Assembly (NCBI GenBank): GCA_913054485.1
Contig: CAJXHQ010000291.1
Span: forward strand, 1-5,002
Source: an uncultured Paracoccaceae bacterium
GTDB taxonomy: Bacteria; Pseudomonadota; Alphaproteobacteria; Rhodobacterales; Rhodobacteraceae
Reading direction: 5' to 3'
DNA length: 5,002 nucleotides
Both the position numbers and the translations under genes were made by a program. The notes beneath the pieces were generated by a model that was given only the letters and a program-made list of their open reading frames with translations, had not been told where the DNA came from and made no database searches. How positions within the stretch are numbered: position 1 is the stretch's first letter; each line of letters begins with the position of its first letter. Shown in pieces: positions 1-5,002 of this stretch.

Positions 1-2
1 AT

Positions 3-266
3 CTGGAGAGCCGCATCCGCTGGGAGCAATACACCAAGGCCAAGGAGGAGATGTTTGCCCGCACCAACATCCCCGAAGCGCCCTGGTATATCGTCGAAGG
101 CAATGACAAGAAGCGCGAGCGGCTGAATTGTATCGAGCACCTCCTGTCACAAATCCCCTATCAAGACGTGCCCAGCGAGAAGGTCAATCTGCCGGACCGC
201 GAATACAACCCGGACTACGAACGCCGGGTACTGCCGGATGATCTGCACGTGCCCAAGATCTACTGA
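3..266 (+). CDS. ppk2: Polyphosphate kinase 2 (PPK2) family protein, C-terminal 87 residues (5' end outside window)
   Basis: PPK2 enzymes transfer phosphate between inorganic polyphosphate and nucleotides in the cytoplasm, either making GTP/ATP from polyP or phosphorylating NDP/NMP. Only the end of the protein is present. The reading frame is open from base 3, and the first Met in frame (51) is internal, because the preceding codons (SRIRWEQYTKAKEEMFARTN) already match the late helical part of PPK2. The following stretch, APWYIVEGNDKKRERLNCI, is the family's conserved C-terminal block: the PWY strand, then the D-KKR-RLN-I helix that closes the P-loop kinase fold. The Walker motifs and lid module lie upstream, so the PPK2 class and nucleotide preference cannot be judged. 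The TGA stop (264-266) overlaps the end of the convergent marR gene by 7 bp. Family assignment is confident; the symbol is generic. Confidence 0.9.
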   Translation: MESRIRWEQYTKAKEEMFARTNIPEAPWYIVEGNDKKRERLNCIEHLLSQIPYQDVPSEKVNLPDREYNPDYERRVLPDDLHVPKIY

Positions 267-781
267 TCGCCGTCTTCGGCGTTCAGCGCGTCGAGATTTG
301 CAAGAAACCTGCGCAGGGAGCCGGCAAAGGCTTCGGTTTCCTTTTTTGTGAACCCCTCTAGCAGCTTCGCCTGCCGTTCCAGCGCAGCCTGCAGGATCCG
401 GTCGTGCAGGGCCTGCCCCTCTGCCGTCAGTGTCCAGTTCTTGCGCCGCTCATCACTGCCGTGGCTTTCCGGCACTGCCAGCCCGGACTTTTCCAGCCGC
501 CTCAGCGACCGGCTGACGGCGGCCTTGTCGATGCCAATGGTGCGCGCCGCATGGCTGACCGGGCTGCCCGGCTCGCGTGTCAGCATCACCAGCATCCGCC
601 AGTCCATCGCGCCGATGCCGAACGCCTTCTGATAATGCCGCGAAGCGCTGCGGGTGAACCGGTTGCCGGCAAAGGCAATCAGAACACTGGGCGCGCGGGT
701 GAAGCTGAGCGTGGTTTCAGCAGGGCCGCTGTCAGTGCCGTCGGGGTGCACCAGGAACATGTCGTCGGGAAGGGGGGGCAT
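260..781 (-). CDS. MarR-family winged-helix transcriptional regulator (173 aa)
   Basis: This is a probable dimeric DNA-binding repressor of the MarR family, often released by small phenolic or lipophilic ligands. A dimerisation helix region (about residues 30-55) precedes the winged helix. MDWRMLVMLTREPGSPVSHA (59-78) is the usual helix entering the HTH, IDKAAVSRSLRRLEKSGL (84-101) is the recognition helix, and SDERRKNWTLTAEG (109-122) is the wing with its characteristic D-RRK...LT-G pattern. A long C-terminal helix (about 123-165) completes the dimer interface. The length is normal for the family. I chose ATG at 781 because a GAGG Shine-Dalgarno (787-790) lies 5 bases upstream and homology-like sequence begins soon after. 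A longer open frame reaching 985 would run through the operator region and into the P450 gene, and its extra residues look like noise. The gene is divergent from the P450, and two dyads in the shared intergenic region suggest autoregulation and control of the P450. The ligand is unknown. Confidence 0.9.
   Translation of the reverse strand: MPPLPDDMFLVHPDGTDSGPAETTLSFTRAPSVLIAFAGNRFTRSASRHYQKAFGIGAMDWRMLVMLTREPGSPVSHAARTIGIDKAAVSRSLRRLEKSGLAVPESHGSDERRKNWTLTAEGQALHDRILQAALERQAKLLEGFTKKETEAFAGSLRRFLANLDALNAEDGDQ
268..281 (+). terminator. Possible small hairpin just after the ppk2 stop
   Basis: Two bases after the ppk2 stop, CGCCG (268-272) pairs with CGGCG (277-281) around the tetraloop TCTT, followed by only two T residues. 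It lies inside the last codons of the convergent marR gene, so it could simply be coding sequence. With a 5-bp stem and no real T-tract it would be at best a weak terminator for ppk2. Low confidence. Confidence 0.25.
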
Positions 782-801
782 TGGAACCTCGTCTTTGAGG
801 C

Positions 802-830
802 AGGGTAGAGCGAATCTGTTGACATGACAA
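802..830 (-). promoter_or_regulatory. Predicted promoter of the marR gene
   Basis: On the minus strand a TTGTCA -35 box (825-830) and a TACCCT -10 box (802-807) are separated by exactly 17 bases. Transcription would start near 795, giving a leader of about 14 nt ahead of the start at 781 that includes the SD. The -35 lies inside the first dyad (818-831), so binding there would block the promoter, as expected for an autorepressed MarR gene. The -10 matches the consensus only in TA...T. This is a prediction from sequence alone. Confidence 0.45.
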
Positions 831-831
831 C
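818..831. promoter_or_regulatory. Dyad 1: probable MarR operator
   Basis: GTTGACATGACAAC is an inverted repeat (arms GTTG/CAAC, extended to TGTTG/CAACA at 817-832) that is palindromic at 12 of 14 positions. A second copy with one mismatch begins 39 bp downstream. MarR-family dimers typically bind short imperfect palindromes of this size beside their own gene. The site overlaps the -35 of the predicted marR promoter and also contains a perfect TTGACA (819-824) usable as a -35 for the P450. Being an operator is inferred from geometry and position. Confidence 0.65.
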
Positions 832-847
832 ACGGGAGGTGAACTCT
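819..847 (+). promoter_or_regulatory. Tentative promoter of the P450 gene
   Basis: A perfect TTGACA (819-824) lies inside dyad 1. Seventeen bases downstream is AACTCT (842-847), a poor -10 match. If used, transcription would begin near 854, directly ahead of dyad 2 and about 30 nt before the start codon. The -35 is convincing but the -10 is weak, so this promoter may need an activator, use another sigma factor, or be placed wrongly. Confidence 0.3.
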
Positions 848-856
848 GAGGCTCGA

Positions 857-870
857 GTTGACGTGACAAC
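857..870. promoter_or_regulatory. Dyad 2: probable MarR operator next to the P450 start
   Basis: GTTGACGTGACAAC repeats dyad 1 with one change (A to G at the sixth-position centre), and the identity continues into the next A. The site ends one base before the AAGGAG ribosome binding site (871-876) of the P450. A bound repressor here would sit at or just downstream of the P450 transcription start and block initiation or early elongation. Operator function is inferred, not demonstrated. Confidence 0.6.
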
Positions 871-876
871 AAGGAG
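871..876 (+). promoter_or_regulatory. Ribosome binding site of the P450 gene
   Basis: AAGGAG lies 6 bases before ATG 883, a near-ideal Shine-Dalgarno and spacing that fixes the start. It follows dyad 2 with no gap, so the operator and the translation start region are packed together. Confidence 0.8.
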
Positions 877-882
877 CCGCTG

Positions 883-2040
883 ATGCAGCCGCCTGTGTAT
901 GAGATCGATCCAAACGCCTTCTGGGAGAATCCCTACCCGGATCTGGCGCGGATGCGTGCTGCCTCCCCGGCGACCTATGTGCCACAGCTGGATGCGGTGC
1001 TGATTACCCGGCGCGATGACATTTTCGAGCAAGAAAAGAAGGTGGAGGTTTTTTCTTCCGAGCAGCCGGGCGGGCTGATGACGCAGCTGATGGGTGAAAA
1101 CATGATGCGCAAGGACGGGGCCGCGCATCAGGCGGAACGCCGGGCGATTTTTCCAACGGTGTCGCCGAAGACTGTGAAAACCCATTGGCTGGCGCAGTTC
1201 AGGGCCGCGGCGGAGGCCATTCTGGAGGAGCTTGCCCCGCGTGGGGAATGTGATCTGGTACGCGACTACGCGATGCCGGTATCGGCCGAAGCGCTGAAGG
1301 CAATCACCGGGCTGACGCAGATGGACGCGGCAGAAATGGACCGGGTCAGCCAGGGCATGATTGACGGCTGTGCCAACTACGCGGGCGATGCGGCGGTGGA
1401 GGCCAATTGCATCGCCTGCACTGCCGAGATTGACCGGCAGATCACTGCGATGTTCCCCGTGGCGGATGCCGCGCCGGACCCATCATTGCTGTCGGTCATG
1501 CGTCGTGCCGGGCTGCCGGAGGAGCAGGTTCGGGCCAATATCAAACTGGCTATCTCTGGCGGTCAGAACGAGCCGCGCGATGCCATCGCGGGGCTCGCCT
1601 GGGCCTTGCTGACCCATCCTGGCCAATTGGCAGAGGTGCAGGCGGGCCGCGCCACATGGCTGCAGGCATTTGAGGAATATGCGCGCTGGATATCCCCTAT
1701 CGGCATGTCGCCGCGCCGGGTGGCACGGGATCACAGCCTGCATGGGGTGGCAATTGCCGAAGGCTCCAAGGCCTTCCTGATGTTCGGCTCGGGAAATCGG
1801 GATGAACGGGTCTTTGCGCGCCCGGATGACTTCGACATTCATCAGGACAGCAGTGCCGCGATTTCCTTTGGTGCGGGGCCGCATTTCTGCGCCGGGGCCT
1901 GGGCGTCAAAGGCGCTGATTGGTGAGGTGGCGATGCCTCTCCTGTTTGAACGCCTTCCCGGGCTGCGGCTGGCGGGCGACGTGCCCTTTGGCGGCTGGGC
2001 CTTCCGAGGCCCATTGAAGATGCCGGTGGCCTGGGGTTAG
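883..2040 (+). CDS. Cytochrome P450, soluble bacterial type (385 aa)
   Basis: This is a haem-thiolate monooxygenase; the substrate is not predictable from sequence. There is no signal peptide or membrane anchor, so it should be a cytoplasmic class I enzyme fed by a ferredoxin and reductase, neither of which is in the window. Hallmarks in order: the C-helix H82-QAE-R86 haem-propionate contact; the I-helix LAISGGQNEPRDAIAG (222-237); the K-helix E265-YA-R268 (ExxR); GNRDERVFARPDDFDI (304-319), the usual segment before the haem loop; and the cysteine loop FGAGPHFCAG (329-338) with Cys336 as axial ligand. The length is typical of bacterial P450s. In the I-helix the usual acid-Thr pair is Glu230-Pro231, so the alcohol residue that normally assists O2 activation is missing. 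The start is set by a strong RBS. The gene is divergent from a marR gene and probably controlled by it through the two dyads. It ends with TAG, opposite the cobA end. Fold certain; CYP family not assigned. Confidence 0.96.
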   Translation: MQPPVYEIDPNAFWENPYPDLARMRAASPATYVPQLDAVLITRRDDIFEQEKKVEVFSSEQPGGLMTQLMGENMMRKDGAAHQAERRAIFPTVSPKTVKTHWLAQFRAAAEAILEELAPRGECDLVRDYAMPVSAEALKAITGLTQMDAAEMDRVSQGMIDGCANYAGDAAVEANCIACTAEIDRQITAMFPVADAAPDPSLLSVMRRAGLPEEQVRANIKLAISGGQNEPRDAIAGLAWALLTHPGQLAEVQAGRATWLQAFEEYARWISPIGMSPRRVARDHSLHGVAIAEGSKAFLMFGSGNRDERVFARPDDFDIHQDSSAAISFGAGPHFCAGAWASKALIGEVAMPLLFERLPGLRLAGDVPFGGWAFRGPLKMPVAWG

Positions 2041-2096
2041 GGATGGCGCTGCGCCGCTCGCTCCGGCAGGCGGAGCATCGCCCCGCCCGCCATCCC
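2040..2096. terminator. Nested GC-rich hairpin between convergent P450 and cobA, possible bidirectional terminator
   Basis: GGGATGGCG (2040-2048) can pair with CGCCATCCC (2088-2096), a 9-bp outer stem that starts at the last base of the P450 stop codon. Inside it, GCTCCG (2060-2065) pairs with CGGAGC (2071-2076) around a 5-base loop. GGCGCTGCGCC (2045-2055) is also self-complementary. Neither flank carries a T-tract, so it is not a textbook intrinsic terminator. Its position between two convergent genes makes transcript ending or 3'-end protection the simplest reading; it could also be a copy of a dispersed intergenic palindrome. Confidence 0.5.
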
Positions 2097-2106
2097 GTGT
2101 GCGAAG

Positions 2107-2901
2107 CTACCGTGCAACTTCTTGCTGCTTCGGTGCAGAGTCCGGCACCTCGACCGGCTTGGGCCAGGTCACGATCAGCGTGGCACAGCCGGTGATGGCG
2201 GCCCGAGCGAGCGTGCCGGGCAGGTGCTCCAGCGGGCAGGACAGGTGCCTTGCGTCCATTTTCGTGGCATTGGCCGCGATGGTCACCAGCGTGTCGCCGG
2301 CCAGACCGCGCGCCTGCAGACCTTCACTGATCCGGGCTGCCTGGCGCACCGACATGTAAAAGGCAATTGTGGTGCCGGGCCGGGCGTGTTTGGCGGCGTC
2401 TGGCAGCGGATCGCCGTCGCGGCACATGCCGGTGGTCAGGATCAGCGTGTCGGCGATGCCGCGTTCGGTCAGCGGGCGGCCGGCCTCGGCGGCCGAGGCG
2501 AAGGCGGCGGTGATGCCGGGGATGATCTCGCAAGTAATGCCGGCAGCTTCCAGTGTGGCCAGTTCTTCGCCTGCACGGCCAAAGATGCCGGGATCGCCCG
2601 ACTTCAGCCGGGCCACGCTCCGGCCCTTCAGTGCTTCCTCCAGGATGCGGGCATTGATCCGCGCCTGCGGCCAGGCGTGATGGCCGACCTCCTTGCCCAC
2701 GAAGACCAGATCGGTCTCTGGGCGGGCGAGATTCAGCACCTCCGGCTCGATCAGCCGGTCGTACAGGATCACGTCGGCGCTGCGGATGCGGTTCAGCGCC
2801 CTTAACGTGAGCAGATCTGCCGCGCCGGGGCCTGCACCGACCAGTGAGACAGCGCCCGGTTTCACAGGACGGGACGGATCAAATTGGCTGAGCGCGTTCA
2901 T
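2107..2901 (-). CDS. cobA: Uroporphyrinogen-III C-methyltransferase (SUMT), 264 aa
   Basis: CobA adds two methyl groups from S-adenosylmethionine to C2 and C7 of uroporphyrinogen III to give precorrin-2, the branch point to siroheme and cobalamin; it is cytoplasmic. Tetrapyrrole-methylase motifs in order: SLVGAGPGAADLLTLRAL (19-36, SAM-binding glycine-rich loop), YDRL (47-50), VGKEVG (68-73), RLKSGDPGIFGRAGEE (98-113, the most diagnostic block), IIPGITAAFASAAEAG (126-141) and IAFYMSV (179-185). It is a stand-alone SUMT without the CysG dehydrogenase/ferrochelatase half. The usual PLTHR motif reads PLTER (143-147), a mild deviation. The ATG overlaps the nasA stop as ATGA, and AAGGAAG (2909-2915) lies 7 bases upstream, so coupling to nasA is likely. 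The context points to siroheme supply for assimilatory nitrite reductase. The fold is certain; precise naming as SUMT rather than another precorrin methylase is very likely. Confidence 0.95.
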   Translation of the reverse strand: MNALSQFDPSRPVKPGAVSLVGAGPGAADLLTLRALNRIRSADVILYDRLIEPEVLNLARPETDLVFVGKEVGHHAWPQARINARILEEALKGRSVARLKSGDPGIFGRAGEELATLEAAGITCEIIPGITAAFASAAEAGRPLTERGIADTLILTTGMCRDGDPLPDAAKHARPGTTIAFYMSVRQAARISEGLQARGLAGDTLVTIAANATKMDARHLSCPLEHLPGTLARAAITGCATLIVTWPKPVEVPDSAPKQQEVAR

Positions 2902-3470
2902 TCGGCGGCTTCCTTAGTTTGGGTGCTTTGCAACAGCGCTGCCAGTTCAGGGCGGCATGAGCCGCAGTTGGTGCCGGCCTCAAGGCTGGCACCGATGGCC
3001 TCGACGCTCAACAGGCCCTGGGTCTCGATGGCCGTCAGGATGGTGTTCACGCCCACGTTGAAACAGGCGCAGACCATCGGTCCTGGGTCAGGCTGATCCG
3101 CCGGGCTGGTGCCGGTGAGGATTTGCGGGGCGTTTTGCCCCGGCTGGGCGGCGAGGTAGTCGCGCATCACCGCCACCGGCCGGGGCGACACAAACAGCGC
3201 GGCCAGAAGCTGGCCATCCCGGTGAAAGGCAATGCGGGCGATGCCGCGGGCGGGGTCGGCGATCTGCTGGACCTCAGCGTCTTCCAGCCCGAACAGGGCG
3301 CGGGCGGTGTCCGCCCAGTCCTGCGGTGTTTTCGCGCCTGCCAGCTCTGCGCGCCAGCCCTGCGGGGTGCGGGCCAGGGCCCAATAGTCGCCATGGGGCG
3401 TCATCGGCGCGGCCGAGACGGCAAAGCCGTACCATGCGGCGCTGAACCGTTCGGCGGGAGTGACGGCGGC
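2898..3470 (-). pseudogene. nasA: C-terminal part of nasA downstream of the amber codon, with BFD-like [2Fe-2S] domain
   Basis: This 190-codon stretch is in the same frame as the nasA body and ends with TGA at 2898-2900. It opens with FSAAWYGFAVSAAP, typical of the NasA linker, then DYWALARTPQGWRAELAG, and reaches a BFD-like [2Fe-2S] module at about 2940-3077. Counting from the ATG at 3404, Cys112-x-Cys114 and Cys147-x2-Cys150 are all present (CxC, 32 residues, CxxC). In intact NasA this module helps pass electrons to the catalytic part. The first Met in the fragment (3404) has no Shine-Dalgarno and lies past the linker, so independent translation is doubtful. The coding sequence shows no decay, so the interruption is recent, a sequencing error, or suppressed by readthrough. 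It overlaps cobA by 4 bp. If TAG is an error, this and the upstream part form one normal nasA. Confidence 0.85.
2909..2915 (-). promoter_or_regulatory. Ribosome binding site of cobA inside the end of nasA
   Basis: AAGGAAG on the minus strand sits 7 bases before the cobA ATG and within the last nasA codons. It supports the start at 2901. It also gives cobA its own initiation site, which matters because ribosomes on nasA should stop about 570 bases earlier at the amber codon. Confidence 0.7.
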
Positions 3471-3473
3471 CTA
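3471..3473 (-). other. nasA: In-frame amber codon interrupting nasA
   Basis: The codons around the stop read GAA AGC TAG GCC GCC on the minus strand, i.e. Glu-Ser-stop-Ala-Ala. No base is gained or lost: the frame (stop at 2898 to the right edge) is open except here. Family memory suggests Lys at this place (SGQPESK), so a single AAG to TAG change would explain it; this is an inference. TAG also ends marR, the P450 and cobA here, so TAG is a genuine stop in this genome. Confidence 0.9.
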
Positions 3474-5002
3474 GCTTTCCGGTTGGCCGGAAACGGGATC
3501 AACCGCGCCCGGAACCAGCGCATCAATACGCGCCGAGGGCGCTGTCTGCCCGGTCCAGTGGATCGGCGCAAAGAGCTGGCCGGGCTGCACCTCGCCCGTG
3601 ATACGGGCGCGCAGGATGGCGCTGCCTGCCGGGTTGGACAGGCGGACGAGGTCTGCGGGTTTGATCTCCAGCCGCGTAGCATCCGCAGGGTGGATGTCCA
3701 CAAAGGGTTCCGCCAGATGCGCCGAAAGCCGCGGCGACAGGCCTGACCGGGTCATCGTGTGCCATTGGTCACGGATGCGGCCTGTGTTCAGCACAAACGG
3801 GTGATCCGCGTCCGGCGCGGCCGCCGGGGCGCGGTGGGTGACGGGCAGCATGCGGGCTTTGCCATCGGCATGGAAGAAGCCGCCCTTTGCAAAGAAGCGT
3901 CCGCCATGGCGGTCCTTGCGGACCGGCCAGCGGGTCGGGGCAAGACCGTCATATGCAACGTCTGACAGGCCGGAAAGGCGGGAGATGTCAAAGTCGCGTC
4001 CGAACTCTGCTGCCATGCCCGACAGGGCTGCGTATTCGCGGAAGATTTCTGCGGGGCTGTCATAATCAAAACCCTCCTCCCAGCCCATGCGGCGGGCCAC
4101 GTCGCAGAGGATCTGCCAGTCCGGGCGGGCCTTGCCCGGAGCAGGCAGCGCGGCGCGCTGGCGGCTGATGGTGCGGTCGGAGTTGGTGACGGTGCCGGAT
4201 TTTTCACCCCAGGCAGTGGCGGGCAGCAGCACGTCAGCCAGCTGCGCGGTGTCGTTTTGGGCCGTGATGTCGCTGACCACGGTGAAGTCGCAACCTGCGA
4301 TGGCGTCACGCACGAAATCGGCCTCGGGCATTGAGACGGCGGGGTTGGTGTGGATGATCCACAGCGCCTTGATGTGCCCGTCCGCAACCGCGCGGAACAT
4401 GTCGACGGCTTTCAGCCCCGGCGCTTCGGGCATCTGCGGCGCGGCCCAGAAGCCCTGCACGGCGGCGCGGTGGTCCGGGTTCTCCAGATCAAGATGGCAG
4501 GCGAGCATATTGGCCAGCCCGCCGACCTCGCGCCCGCCCATGGCGTTGGGCTGGCCGGTGACGCTGAAGGGGCCAGAGCCGGGCTTGCCGATGCGCCCCG
4601 TCGCCAGATGGCAGTTCAGGATCGCATTCACCTTGTCTGCGCCGGAGGTCGACTGGTTCACCCCCTGGCTGAAGACAGTGACGGTCTTTTCGGTGCAGAT
4701 CCAGAGGTCATAAAAGGCCCGAAGCTGATCGTCGCTGAGGCCGGTGATGGCAGGATCATCCGTTTCGGCGGCAGCCACGGAGACACCCAGCCCGTTCACA
4801 TGGGGCAGGTACCCTTTGTCAAAAGCATCGCGGCGGGCGATTTCAGCCAACAGCCCGTTGAACAGCGCCACGTCCGACCCCGGTGCCAGCGGCAGGTGCA
4901 GGTCGGCGCCATCACAGGAGGCGGTGCGGCGGGGGTCGATGGCGATGATTTGGGTGCCGCGTTCGGCCTTGGCCGCCAGCAGGCGCTGGTGCAGCACAGG
5001 GT
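3471..5002 (-). CDS. nasA: Assimilatory nitrate reductase catalytic subunit, molybdopterin domain, cut short by an in-frame TAG (5' end outside window)
   Basis: NasA reduces nitrate to nitrite in the cytoplasm at a Mo-bis-MGD centre. About 509 codons of the middle and late catalytic region are visible; the N-terminal [4Fe-4S] domain lies beyond the right edge. The GTG at 4997 is internal, since the preceding codon (Pro) continues the family's PVLHQRLLAAK segment. Counting from 4997, diagnostic blocks are IIAIDPRRT (17-25), FSQGVNQSTSGADKVNAILN (109-128), ATGRIGKPGSGPFSVTGQPN (132-151) with AMGGREVGGLAN (152-163), WIIHTNPAVSMPEAD (213-227) and the molydopterin-dinucleotide domain with NTGRIRDQWHTMTRSGLSPR (404-423). 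These separate assimilatory NasA from NapA and formate dehydrogenases. The frame ends at TAG 3471-3473 right after SGQPES, where the family normally continues. NasA sequence resumes in the same frame after the stop, so this is a nonsense interruption. As written, the product lacks its C-terminal [2Fe-2S] domain. Confidence 0.93.
   Translation of the reverse strand, partial: PVLHQRLLAAKAERGTQIIAIDPRRTASCDGADLHLPLAPGSDVALFNGLLAEIARRDAFDKGYLPHVNGLGVSVAAAETDDPAITGLSDDQLRAFYDLWICTEKTVTVFSQGVNQSTSGADKVNAILNCHLATGRIGKPGSGPFSVTGQPNAMGGREVGGLANMLACHLDLENPDHRAAVQGFWAAPQMPEAPGLKAVDMFRAVADGHIKALWIIHTNPAVSMPEADFVRDAIAGCDFTVVSDITAQNDTAQLADVLLPATAWGEKSGTVTNSDRTISRQRAALPAPGKARPDWQILCDVARRMGWEEGFDYDSPAEIFREYAALSGMAAEFGRDFDISRLSGLSDVAYDGLAPTRWPVRKDRHGGRFFAKGGFFHADGKARMLPVTHRAPAAAPDADHPFVLNTGRIRDQWHTMTRSGLSPRLSAHLAEPFVDIHPADATRLEIKPADLVRLSNPAGSAILRARITGEVQPGQLFAPIHWTGQTAPSARIDALVPGAVDPVSGQPES

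Noticed and set aside
404..808. Plus-strand open frame opposite marR (134 aa), and similar frames opposite cobA and nasA
   Set aside because: These are compositional shadows in GC-rich coding DNA. They have no recognisable domains or ribosome sites and lie fully antisense to well-supported genes.
782..985. N-terminal extension of the MarR gene to an ATG at 985 (241 aa)
   Set aside because: The extra 68 residues are low-quality sequence with a repeated PCCHVN that is merely the translated operator repeat. They would run through the promoters and overlap the P450 by about 100 bp, while ATG 781 has its own Shine-Dalgarno.
2041..2106. A small gene or RNA between the P450 and cobA
   Set aside because: The gap is only 66 bp and is explained by the nested hairpin; there is no start with a ribosome site and no tRNA-like fold.
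2898..3404. A separate stand-alone (2Fe-2S) protein starting at ATG 3404
   Set aside because: There is no ribosome binding site before this ATG, and the 22 in-frame codons before it already match NasA linker sequence. The region is better read as the C-terminus of the interrupted nasA.
3471..3473. TAG reassigned to an amino acid in this organism
   Set aside because: marR, the P450 and cobA all end naturally in TAG at the expected protein length, so TAG works as a stop here.
4995..4997. GTG at 4997 as the true start of the nitrate reductase
   Set aside because: The frame stays open to the window edge, the preceding Pro codon fits the family sequence, and the whole N-terminal [4Fe-4S] domain would be missing. 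It is an internal valine.

Overview
The window looks like a chromosomal segment of a GC-rich alphaproteobacterium, most likely a member of the Rhodobacteraceae (Roseobacter group). This rests on the strong G/C third-position bias, the protein sequence style and the assimilatory nitrate reductase-cobA gene order. The family assignment is inferred from familiarity, not from a search.

Layout, left to right: (1) the last 87 codons of a polyphosphate kinase 2 (PPK2) family gene, + strand, 3-266. (2) A MarR-family transcriptional regulator, - strand, 260-781, whose stop overlaps the ppk2 end tail to tail. (3) A 101-bp divergent control region, 782-882, with two near-identical 14-bp dyads at 818-831 and 857-870 that overlap the probable promoters of the regulator and of the gene opposite. 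(4) A complete soluble bacterial cytochrome P450, + strand, 883-2040. (5) A short convergent gap, 2041-2106, filled by a nested GC-rich hairpin. (6) cobA (uroporphyrinogen-III C-methyltransferase), - strand, 2107-2901. (7) nasA (assimilatory nitrate reductase, molybdopterin type), - strand, 2898 to beyond the right edge.

The genes fall into two functional units. The marR/P450 pair looks like a small self-contained switch: a MarR protein probably binds the paired dyads and controls both itself and the P450, perhaps in response to a small-molecule ligand that may also be the P450 substrate. No ferredoxin or reductase partner is visible. The nasA-cobA pair is the end of a nitrate-assimilation operon. 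NasA reduces nitrate to nitrite, and CobA supplies precorrin-2 for the siroheme of the nitrite reductase. The two genes overlap by 4 bp (ATGA) and are probably translationally coupled.

The most notable observation is that nasA is interrupted by an in-frame amber codon (TAG, 3471-3473) with no frameshift. Recognisable NasA sequence continues in the same frame for 190 more codons and includes the C-terminal BFD-like [2Fe-2S] domain with all four cysteines. This is a nonsense mutation, a sequencing error, or (less likely) a readthrough site. I saw no CRISPR array, RNA gene, insertion sequence or phage feature.
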